Of a stretch of 5,521 nucleotides of DNA, positions 1 through 5,521 are shown in pieces. The stretch covers positions 1 to 5,521 of the forward strand of contig JAZRZH010000002.1 in NCBI GenBank assembly GCA_045601245.1. Direction: 5' to 3'. Position numbers and translations under genes: made by a program. This DNA is from Cacconaster sp045601245 (GTDB lineage: Bacteria; Bacteroidota; Bacteroidia; Bacteroidales; UBA932). Every line of letters starts with the position of its first letter. Position 1 is the first letter of the stretch. The notes below the pieces were generated by a model. That model was given only the letters and a program-made list of their open reading frames with translations. It was not told the origin of the DNA and searched no databases.

Positions 1-391
<391 letters not shown>

Positions 392-430
392 CAAATGAGT
401 ACTTTACTTCGATATTTCTCTCAGTGACAT
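392..430 (+). other. 23S-5S internal transcribed spacer
   Basis: About 39 AT-rich bases separate the 23S 3' end from the 5S gene. The spacer is too short to hold a tRNA, and none is seen. It is expected to be removed during processing of the rRNA precursor. The boundaries inherit the few-base uncertainty of the two flanking rRNA ends. Confidence 0.75.
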
Positions 431-543
431 ATTGCGGCGGTTATAGCGGTGAGGATCCACCTCTTCCCATCCCGAACAGAGAAGTTAAGCTCACCCGCGC
501 CGATGGTACTGCTACACCAAGTGGGAGAGTAGGTTGCCGCCAC
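431..543 (+). rRNA. rrf: 5S ribosomal RNA
   Basis: This is a complete 5S rRNA gene, the last gene of the rRNA operon. The conserved loop B/C segment CCGAACAGAGAAGTTAAG is at 472-489, GATGGTACTGC at 502-512 and the GTGGGAGAGTAGGT arm at 521-534. The terminal helix I can form between GGCGG near the 5' end (436-440) and CCGCC near the 3' end. The length of about 112 nt suits a bacterial 5S RNA. The ends are inferred from helix I pairing and are uncertain by about 3 bases. Confidence 0.95.
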
Positions 544-548
544 CTTTG

Positions 549-582
549 AGAGCCCGACAGATATACTGCCGGGCTCTTTTTT
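549..582 (+). terminator. Intrinsic terminator of the rRNA operon
   Basis: AGAGCCCG (549-556) pairs perfectly with CGGGCTCT (570-577). The stem continues with CAG/CTG after one A-C mismatch, closing on a five-base ATATA loop. A run of T (577-582) follows at once. This is a textbook Rho-independent terminator just behind the 5S gene. It ends only 12 bp before the start codon of the next gene, which leaves almost no room for a separate promoter. Confidence 0.88.
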
Positions 583-594
583 ATTACTTTCATT

Positions 595-1830
595 ATGTCG
601 TTAAAAGTTCTCATAGGCCCAAATGGCAGCGGCAAAAGCCGCTACGTATCCGGATTGCGCGGCAATCTGAGATATCTGACATTCCGCGACAGTTACGGCG
701 CATCCGATGCCGGATACTACCTTCAGCAGCGCTGGAACTCATCCGAATACGATGAAGTTCCGCTTGTCCGCGACTTTCTGGGCTCTTTCAAGCAGTCCGA
801 TTTCCAGCGTTCAATCTTCGATGCATTCGGAATCGATGAACTTCTCGACAAACCTCTCGTTCTTCTGTCGAGCGGAGAATTGCGCAAATTCCAGCTTGTC
901 AAGGCTGTTCTTGCCCGTCCTCAATTGCTTGTTATCGATTCGCCATACATAGGTCTCGATACCGCTGCCCGCGGTCAGGTCGCTTCCTTGCTAAAATTCC
1001 TTTCCTCCGGACAGGATATGGACATTATGCTTGTCCTTTCCAGGGAGGAGGATATCCCTGACTATGCCGATGAGATTGTGAGGTTTGACTCCGCTGCCGC
1101 TCCTTCATCCGATCTTCCGGATGCGGTTCAAAGGGTTTCGGCACTGCCGGGCATCGGAAATGACGGTTGCGATGTGGTGAAACTTAACAGGGTCTCCATA
1201 AGATTTGACGACAGGACAATCCTCAAGGAGCTCGACTGGACTGTGCGCCGGGGGGAGAAGTGGGCATTGGAAGGACCCAACGGGGCCGGAAAGTCCACTT
1301 TGCTTAGCATAATCTGCGCTGATATCCCGCAGGCCTACGCCTGTGACGTCACGCTCTTCGGCCGTCGTCGGGGGACAGGTGAGACAATCTGGGATATCAA
1401 GCGTCATATCGGATTTGTCAGCCCCGAACTCCATCGGGCATATTGCCGCAACGTACCTGTTTTAGACGTGGTGGCAAGCGGACTTCACGACAGACAGGGG
1501 ATGTATGTCGCAACCGATGCATCACAGATTCCAGATTGCGAATTCTGGCTCGATGTATTCGGCATAAAACATCTCAAGGATAGCATCTTCACACAGATTT
1601 CCAGCGGCGAACAGAGACTGGCCCTGCTTGCGCGAGCATTCGTCAAGGATCCGGAACTGCTTATACTTGACGAACCGCTCCACGGCCTGGACAATGCCAA
1701 CCGCGAGAGGGTCAAGGCTGTCATCGATGCATTCTGCGCCCGCAGCGGCAAAACGCTGATAATGGTTTCGCACTACAGGGAGGATTTCCCGGCTTGCATC
1801 ACCGACCGGCTTGTGCTTCAGAAGCATTGA
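595..1830 (+). CDS. modF: ModF-like protein with two ABC ATPase domains
   Basis: A 411-residue soluble protein with two ABC ATPase domains and no membrane segments. NBD1 has Walker A GPNGSGKS (8-15), signature LSSGE (91-95) and Walker B LLVID (111-115). NBD2 has Walker A GPNGAGKS (227-234), signature ISSGE (335-339), Walker B LLILDE (355-360) and switch His393. The NBD2 segments WDIKRHIGFVSPELH and CITDRL closely recall E. coli ModF (PhrA), whose role beside the molybdate transporter is unclear; no modABC genes are visible here. E. coli ModF is about 490 residues; this protein lacks the strands that normally precede Walker A. In NBD1 the catalytic Glu is Ser116 and the switch His aligns with Ser149, so that domain probably binds ATP but hydrolyses it poorly. 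The ATG at 595 is chosen because Walker A follows within 8 residues and the rRNA terminator lies directly upstream. No Shine-Dalgarno site is seen. Another role for a paired ABC ATPase is possible. Confidence 0.92.
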   Translation: MSLKVLIGPNGSGKSRYVSGLRGNLRYLTFRDSYGASDAGYYLQQRWNSSEYDEVPLVRDFLGSFKQSDFQRSIFDAFGIDELLDKPLVLLSSGELRKFQLVKAVLARPQLLVIDSPYIGLDTAARGQVASLLKFLSSGQDMDIMLVLSREEDIPDYADEIVRFDSAAAPSSDLPDAVQRVSALPGIGNDGCDVVKLNRVSIRFDDRTILKELDWTVRRGEKWALEGPNGAGKSTLLSIICADIPQAYACDVTLFGRRRGTGETIWDIKRHIGFVSPELHRAYCRNVPVLDVVASGLHDRQGMYVATDASQIPDCEFWLDVFGIKHLKDSIFTQISSGEQRLALLARAFVKDPELLILDEPLHGLDNANRERVKAVIDAFCARSGKTLIMVSHYREDFPACITDRLVLQKH

Positions 1831-1831
1831 G

Positions 1832-1866
1832 ATTGACCGGGAACCCGATAATTTTATGTAAGTTTG
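1832..1866 (+). promoter_or_regulatory. Putative Bacteroidota-type promoter for the cyanophycinase gene
   Basis: TAAGTTTG at 1859-1866 matches the -7 box TAnnTTTG used by the Bacteroidota primary sigma factor. A weak -33 candidate, ATTG at 1832-1835 (consensus TTTG), lies 23 bp upstream, slightly wider than usual. Transcription would start near 1872, giving a short, AT-rich leader of about 20 nt before the ATG at 1893. The -7 match is exact but short, so chance occurrence is possible. Confidence 0.5.
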
Positions 1867-1892
1867 AATAAACATAATTTAAATAATCTTCT

Positions 1893-2732
1893 ATGAAAAC
1901 AATGCATTCCGCAATCATTGCGGCTCTCGTACTTCTTCTCGCCCTTCCGGCACAGGCAAAGGGCCCAAAAGGTCATCTCGTAATCATCGGCGGCGGCAAA
2001 CGCCCGGCTTCCATTACCAATACGATTATCGAATTTGCCGGCGGCAAGGACGCGAAGATTCTAGGTATCCTCACTGCCAGCGGCACTCAGGAGTCCACGG
2101 CAAAGGACATCATCAAGTCATTCGGTGAAGCGGGCGCTGCCAGCGTAGTCTGCATTGCGCCGACACGCGAGCAGAGCGATGACCCGGAATATGTGGCCAA
2201 GGTGCTCGACGGCATTACCGGAATCTATTTCTGCGGTGGCCAGCAGAACCGTACCGTGGATACATTGTGCGGCACACTCCTCCACAGGGAGATGGAGACC
2301 CTCTATCAGAATGGCGCAGTGATTTCGGGCTCCAGCGCAGGTGCCGCAATTATGAGCGACCCTATGATAACGGGCAGGCGCAATGATGGGTCCGATATCG
2401 GGTTCAATTCGATTTCGGCAGGCGTCGTGAATGTCAAGAAGGGCCTGGGCTTCCTCAAGGGTGCCATCGTGGACCAGCATTTCCTCAAGCGCAGCCGCGA
2501 GAACAGGCTTATGTCATTGGCGCTCGACAATCCTCAGTATGTCTCGTTCGGCATTGACGAATCCACAGCAATAGTCGTCTCGAACGGCCGCGACATAAAG
2601 GTAGAGGGTGAAAGCACCGTTATGGTGATCGAGCCGTCCGCTAAGTCTGTCTCCACGGATGCACAGGGCAATTACCGCGCAGACCTCAAGGTCAGGCTCC
2701 TGCTTGCGGGCGACACCTATCGGATCAAATAG
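1893..2732 (+). CDS. Exported cyanophycinase-family serine peptidase (S51-like)
   Basis: A 279-residue protein of the cyanophycinase (CphB) family, serine exopeptidases related to peptidase S51. Cyanophycinase cleaves the storage polymer cyanophycin to beta-Asp-Arg dipeptides. The fold markers are in order: glycine-rich IIGGGKRP (31-38), FCGGQQNR (113-120), nucleophile motif SGSSAGAA (145-152, predicted Ser148), DQHF (194-197, His196) and GIDES (220-224, Glu223). Ser, His and Glu thus match the known CphB triad. The N-terminus is a signal peptide: Lys2, a hydrophobic run at about 8-19, and an AQA cleavage site after residue 22, with no lipobox Cys. The enzyme is therefore predicted to be periplasmic or secreted, unlike the cytoplasmic cyanobacterial CphB. 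No cyanophycin synthetase is visible, so the substrate may be external cyanophycin or another isoaspartyl peptide. It appears to be transcribed alone from the promoter at about 1832-1866. The family is secure; the substrate is not. Confidence 0.9.
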   Translation: MKTMHSAIIAALVLLLALPAQAKGPKGHLVIIGGGKRPASITNTIIEFAGGKDAKILGILTASGTQESTAKDIIKSFGEAGAASVVCIAPTREQSDDPEYVAKVLDGITGIYFCGGQQNRTVDTLCGTLLHREMETLYQNGAVISGSSAGAAIMSDPMITGRRNDGSDIGFNSISAGVVNVKKGLGFLKGAIVDQHFLKRSRENRLMSLALDNPQYVSFGIDESTAIVVSNGRDIKVEGESTVMVIEPSAKSVSTDAQGNYRADLKVRLLLAGDTYRIK

Positions 2733-2849
2733 CATTCCTCTCCCCGGAATAATTCAGGATAAGGGCCCGTCGGGGTGTATATATCTGATTGTGAGATGAT
2801 TTTTTTTAAAAGAATGGTTGTTTATGATCATTATTTGCTAAATCTGCAG

Positions 2850-2867
2850 GATTTTTCAATAAAAATT
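2850..2867. repeat. AT-rich inverted repeat upstream of the fimbrial operon
   Basis: ATTTTT (2851-2856) and AAAAAT (2861-2866) form a perfect 6 bp inverted repeat around CAAT, inside a very AT-rich intergenic region (14 G/C bases out of 60 in 2821-2880). It lies 24 bp before the small-protein start codon. It might sit in the operon leader or mark a regulatory site, but such repeats arise easily by chance in AT-rich DNA. The 2733-2890 gap holds no convincing TAnnTTTG box, no clear terminator for the upstream gene and no RNA gene that I can recognise. Confidence 0.3.
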
Positions 2868-2890
2868 CAGTAAAAGTATCCAGTATTGAA

Positions 2891-3061
2891 ATGAGTAAAC
2901 CTTACAAAAGAATGGCCCTGGCTCTTCTTGATATCAGTCTTGAGGGGCAGATTCTGACGGGCTCATACACTAAATCTCCAATCAAGTTGAATGAGGTTAC
3001 AGTCGATGATTTTGACAACGGATTCGGCGATGAACCCTTCAAAGACATTTCATTAGAATAA
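2891..3061 (+). CDS. Small protein (56 aa) heading the fimbrillin operon
   Basis: This is a 56-codon ORF, ATG at 2891 and TAA at 3059-3061, ending 12 bp before the fimbrillin start. The protein begins MSKPYKRMALALLDISLEGQ and continues with ILTGSYTK; its second half is acidic and ends in DEPFKDISLE. It has no signal peptide: the short hydrophobic stretch ALALL is too brief and is followed by acidic residues. The layout (a K-P-Y start, an ILTGS-type segment, then an acidic Gly/Asp/Phe-rich tail) recalls small uncharacterised Bacteroidales proteins often seen next to fimbrillin-type or other surface-protein genes. That resemblance is from memory, not from a search. Position, strand and spacing suggest co-transcription with the two fimbrillins. 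The function is unknown. It may be a leader peptide or a small partner protein. Its shortness is the main doubt about whether it is translated. Confidence 0.65.
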   Translation: MSKPYKRMALALLDISLEGQILTGSYTKSPIKLNEVTVDDFDNGFGDEPFKDISLE

Positions 3062-3073
3062 TACCCAAGAGCA

Positions 3074-4282
3074 ATGAAAAGAATCAGTTCGATTATTATG
3101 GCTCTTTCTGCATCTGCGCTCTTGCTCGTATCATGCGGAATGGAACCCACGGCAGGCGAAGGGAAAGTGTCTGCCATAAAGCTTACGGTCAGCGGTGTGG
3201 ATACCAAAGTTTCAGCCATCACTACCGGAACTATCAATAGTTTCAAAATCAGTTCGTATATCACGGGCAAATGGAGGGTCGATCAAGCCGCTCCGAGTGA
3301 ACCGGAGCATGAGGCCGGAGTCTATGTTGACCCAGTCGGCGGCAAACTTAGCGGCATCCTGGTTTCCAAAACAGACGACGAATGGAGAATTGCCGGCAAT
3401 GAAGACTACGGCAATCCGAGTTTCTCCTGGATCAGCGGAGTGGCTATGAACTTCTTCGCTTATGCACCTGTCTCTATGAAGGGTACTCTCACTATCAATA
3501 AGGCTGAGTCAGGCACTACGAGCATAGATGCGAACTATCCGTTCGAATATTCGTCCTTGGCCAACACATCTGATGAGGTCACTTCCTCAAACTGTGATGA
3601 CCTCATCTTTGCCTATACACAACATACTGCATCTTTCGGAACTGACCCTGCAGATACTGATCATTATGGAAAACTGATTGACGGATCGACAGACAAATTC
3701 AGCCTTAAGTTCTATCACGCCCTCGCACAGGTCCGTTTCTGCGTGAATCCGGCCGATTTTACAGATATGAAGTTGGTTTATATTAAGTTGTATGGCCCTA
3801 AATCAACTTCCGATCCGACAAAATATGTTGGCATCGCCAGCAAGGGCAAATGCACCTTTACAGGTCCGTCCACATTCTCTGATTGGACTGACCTTTCAAA
3901 TCGTTATATCTACAGTCAGACATTCAATGGCGACACTGGTGTCCATTTTTCAAGTGGAGTTCCAAACGACAATTGGAGTTCAAGCACATACGGTACAAGT
4001 CCGAATGTCCAGACCATCTATACCTGCAATGGCGATGCACTCCTCGTCATTCCGCAGTCACTCACCGAGTGCGTAGTGGAGGTTTGCATCAAGGATGCGG
4101 CAAGCCATCTGCAGTATTTGAAGGGAAATCTTCCTCCGACAGGCGATACAGGCCCTGTAGTATGGAAGTCCGGCAATTATTATACTTACAAAATCGGCAC
4201 GACGGGCTCGAGGGATGAACTCTCATTGAATATGACCTTGGTCGATTGGGCTGAAAGAGAGAGTTATATCCCTATAAACTAG
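3074..4282 (+). CDS. Fimbrillin-family (FimA/Mfa1-like) lipoprotein
   Basis: A 402-residue predicted surface fimbrial subunit. The N-terminus is a type II signal peptide: KR, a hydrophobic core at about 7-19, and lipobox LVSC with lipidated Cys21. A strand with VDTK (42-45) follows, corresponding to the T-R/K-rich start of mature fimbrillin-like proteins. Family hallmarks come in order: FFAYAP (127-132), DDLIFAYT (175-182), the central SLKFYHALAQVRF (210-222), LLVIPQSL (323-330), WKSGNYYTYKI (364-374), and a closing strand with Trp392. Known members (FimA, Mfa1) reach the outer membrane as lipoproteins and polymerise by strand exchange after proteolytic cleavage. The protein ends about 10 residues after Trp392, as in compact stalk-type subunits. 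It has six cysteines besides Cys21, notable for an exported protein. Neighbours are a small ORF 12 bp upstream and a second fimbrillin 6 bp downstream, indicating one operon. The ATG at 3074 gives an ideal signal peptide; weak AAGAG lies just before it. The family is secure; its place in the fimbria is inferred. Confidence 0.88.
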   Translation: MKRISSIIMALSASALLLVSCGMEPTAGEGKVSAIKLTVSGVDTKVSAITTGTINSFKISSYITGKWRVDQAAPSEPEHEAGVYVDPVGGKLSGILVSKTDDEWRIAGNEDYGNPSFSWISGVAMNFFAYAPVSMKGTLTINKAESGTTSIDANYPFEYSSLANTSDEVTSSNCDDLIFAYTQHTASFGTDPADTDHYGKLIDGSTDKFSLKFYHALAQVRFCVNPADFTDMKLVYIKLYGPKSTSDPTKYVGIASKGKCTFTGPSTFSDWTDLSNRYIYSQTFNGDTGVHFSSGVPNDNWSSSTYGTSPNVQTIYTCNGDALLVIPQSLTECVVEVCIKDAASHLQYLKGNLPPTGDTGPVVWKSGNYYTYKIGTTGSRDELSLNMTLVDWAERESYIPIN

Positions 4283-4288
4283 AAAGAT

Positions 4289-5521
4289 ATGAAGAATTAC
4301 AAATATATCATCATGGCAGCGGTGCTGGCATCCGCTGTTTCGTGTAATGAAAGCCTGATTCCAGACCCTGTCGAAGATTCCGGCACTCCGATCAGGTTCA
4401 GTGCAGGACTCATAACCAGGGCCTTCCTGGGCTCGGATGACATCAACACTGCAAACACCCGGCTTACCATCTATGGCCTTGAAAACAAAGCTCCTTTCAT
4501 TGAGGGCGGGACTGCTACATACAACGCTGCCAAAAGCAGTTGGGAACTCGGCGATGAATACTACTGGGGCAGAAACAAGACCTATAAATTCTTCTCCTAT
4601 CTTTCCAAGGATAAAAACGGCAATACCGCTCCTGCAGGCATCAGCGTGCAGGACAGCACACTCAAGGTCCCTTCCAGGACCTTCGACTTCGCTGCTGCTG
4701 ACAACAACTTCGACTTCTGCTACTCAGAAGCGGTGAACAGACCTGGAGACAACGCCGACCACTCTACGGTGGCCTTTGACCTCAAGCACCTCTACAGCGC
4801 CATAGCCTTCTCGGCACACAACTACACCGGAAGCAGCATCACCATCAAGGAAGTGTCTCTGTTCGGACTTAAAAACAAGAAGTCTGCGACCATCTCTTTC
4901 TCCGACAGCGCCAGGGTCACATTCCCTACGGACAGTGCCTCCTGCACCTGGACCTGGACCTCCGGCAAGAAGCTCAACTCCGCCAATATAACCATAGCCA
5001 AGGATGCGACCTGCGCAAACCTCGTCGGTGACGGTACTGCTGCTGCCCAGCACTATATGTTCTGGCCACAGGACAGCACCGAACTTAAAGCCACAGGGTG
5101 GACCGGAAGTTCTGCCGCCCCTACCGGCGGCGCCTATGTCAAGGTCGTCTACAATCAGGGCGGCTCCGACATCACCCGCTACGCCCAGTTTCCTCAGGAC
5201 AACGACGGCACCAAGAACCTCGGCTGGCCTGCCGGCACCAAGCACAAGATGGAGCTCTCTTTCCGCGACAATATGTTCACCCTCCTGCTCCAAGCCAGGC
5301 CTTGGGACTACATCACGCCTGTTGTGGACTACGGCAAAGAGGTGGATAAAAGCACCATCGAGGCATTGCATTTCGATGAGACCACCTGCACAGTCGATGA
5401 GGGCAACCATATGGTATATTTCAAGGGAAGCAACCCTATCACCGGAACATTCAAGATTACAAATCCTACCAACGCCACCTGGGTGATATCCAAGGAAGGA
5501 GACTACGATGCCTTCGAACTT
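4289..5521 (+). CDS. Second fimbrillin-family lipoprotein, C-terminus beyond window
   Basis: An ORF open for 411 codons to the window edge without a stop, so the gene is incomplete here. It starts 6 bp after the previous stop codon. The N-terminus MKNYKYIIMAAVLASAVSC is a lipoprotein signal with a relaxed lipobox and lipidated Cys19. Fimbrillin hallmarks follow: PIRFSAGLITRA (34-45), YYWGRNKTYKFFSYLS (91-106), FDFCYS (141-146), VAFDLKHLYSAIAF (161-174), YMFWPQD (256-262), WPAGTKHKMELSF (313-325) and ARPWDY (336-341). The last marks the usual end of the fold, yet the chain runs on through at least 70 residues, including GTFKITNPTNATWVISKEGD (386-405), which looks like the start of another beta-sandwich domain. 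It is therefore longer than its neighbour and may be an accessory, anchor or tip subunit. Its middle is GC-rich (37 of 60 bases G/C in 5161-5220) and favours C-ending codons, unlike the preceding gene. The family is confident; the role is inferred. Confidence 0.87.
   Translation, partial: MKNYKYIIMAAVLASAVSCNESLIPDPVEDSGTPIRFSAGLITRAFLGSDDINTANTRLTIYGLENKAPFIEGGTATYNAAKSSWELGDEYYWGRNKTYKFFSYLSKDKNGNTAPAGISVQDSTLKVPSRTFDFAAADNNFDFCYSEAVNRPGDNADHSTVAFDLKHLYSAIAFSAHNYTGSSITIKEVSLFGLKNKKSATISFSDSARVTFPTDSASCTWTWTSGKKLNSANITIAKDATCANLVGDGTAAAQHYMFWPQDSTELKATGWTGSSAAPTGGAYVKVVYNQGGSDITRYAQFPQDNDGTKNLGWPAGTKHKMELSFRDNMFTLLLQARPWDYITPVVDYGKEVDKSTIEALHFDETTCTVDEGNHMVYFKGSNPITGTFKITNPTNATWVISKEGDYDAFEL

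Noticed and set aside
1831..1858. A terminator after the ATPase gene from CGGGAACCCG
   Set aside because: The repeat leaves a two-base loop, giving at best a 3 bp stem with a four-base loop, and the following bases are only partly T-rich.
2741..2812. A terminator after the cyanophycinase gene
   Set aside because: CCCCG/CGGGG pairs could form around a long loop, and there is a later T-run near 2800-2807, but the stem and the T-run are not adjacent. The 4 bp ATCT/AGAT stem before the T-run is too weak.
2828..2842. A promoter -7 box suggested by CATTATTTGC
   Set aside because: TTTG is present at 2834-2837, but the TA required two bases before it is AT in the wrong order, so it does not match TAnnTTTG.
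2733..3073. An invertible (phase-variable) promoter, as found before some Bacteroides surface loci
   Set aside because: No pair of longer inverted repeats flanks the region and no recombinase gene is visible. The only repeats are 6-8 bp and AT-rich.
2902..3270. A 122-codon minus-strand open frame across the small ORF and the start of fimbrillin 1
   Set aside because: It overlaps two better-supported plus-strand genes, including a clear lipoprotein signal peptide, and shows no family motif of its own.
4724..5410. A 228-codon open frame on the minus strand opposite the second fimbrillin
   Set aside because: The plus-strand frame here has a signal peptide and clear fimbrillin motifs. The antisense frame is Gly/Val/Arg-rich with no recognisable domain, as expected from the complement of C-ending codons.
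5004..5486. A 160-codon plus-strand open frame
   Set aside because: It is a shifted frame inside the second fimbrillin, rich in Pro/Ser/Thr/Arg with no domain, no leader and no start context. The true frame runs uninterrupted through the same bases.

Overview
The window looks like chromosomal DNA from a member of the Bacteroidota, most likely order Bacteroidales. Three things point there: two consecutive lipoproteins of the fimbrillin (FimA/Mfa1-like) type, the Bacteroidales-style 23S and 5S rRNA sequences, and genes without Shine-Dalgarno sites, one of which has a TAnnTTTG promoter box. The exact family or genus cannot be fixed from the sequence.

Layout. Positions 1-391 are the 3' end of a 23S rRNA gene, starting at about E. 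coli position 2489 and including the end of the peptidyl transferase centre and the sarcin-ricin loop. A spacer of about 40 bp leads to a complete 5S rRNA gene (about 431-543) and a strong intrinsic terminator (549-582) that closes the rRNA operon. Only 12 bp later an ATP-binding protein of the ModF type begins (595-1830), with two ABC ATPase domains and no membrane segments. After a 62 bp gap carrying a Bacteroidota-type promoter box comes an exported cyanophycinase-family serine peptidase (1893-2732). A 158 bp AT-rich intergenic region follows.

The right third is a fimbrial-type surface operon. A 56-codon small protein gene (2891-3061) is followed 12 bp later by a 402-residue fimbrillin-family lipoprotein (3074-4282). 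Six bp after that a second, divergent fimbrillin-family lipoprotein starts (4289) and is still open at the window edge. The second gene already exceeds the first in length and carries extra sequence after the point where the fimbrillin fold normally ends, so it may be an accessory or tip-type subunit.

How the genes relate. The rRNA genes, the ModF-like ATPase and the cyanophycinase look like separate housekeeping or metabolic units that happen to be neighbours. The three genes from 2891 onward look like one co-transcribed unit for a cell-surface fimbria. The most noteworthy points are the small protein heading the fimbrillin operon, the extended second fimbrillin, the periplasm-directed cyanophycinase with an intact catalytic triad, and the placement of the ATPase gene directly behind an rRNA terminator.
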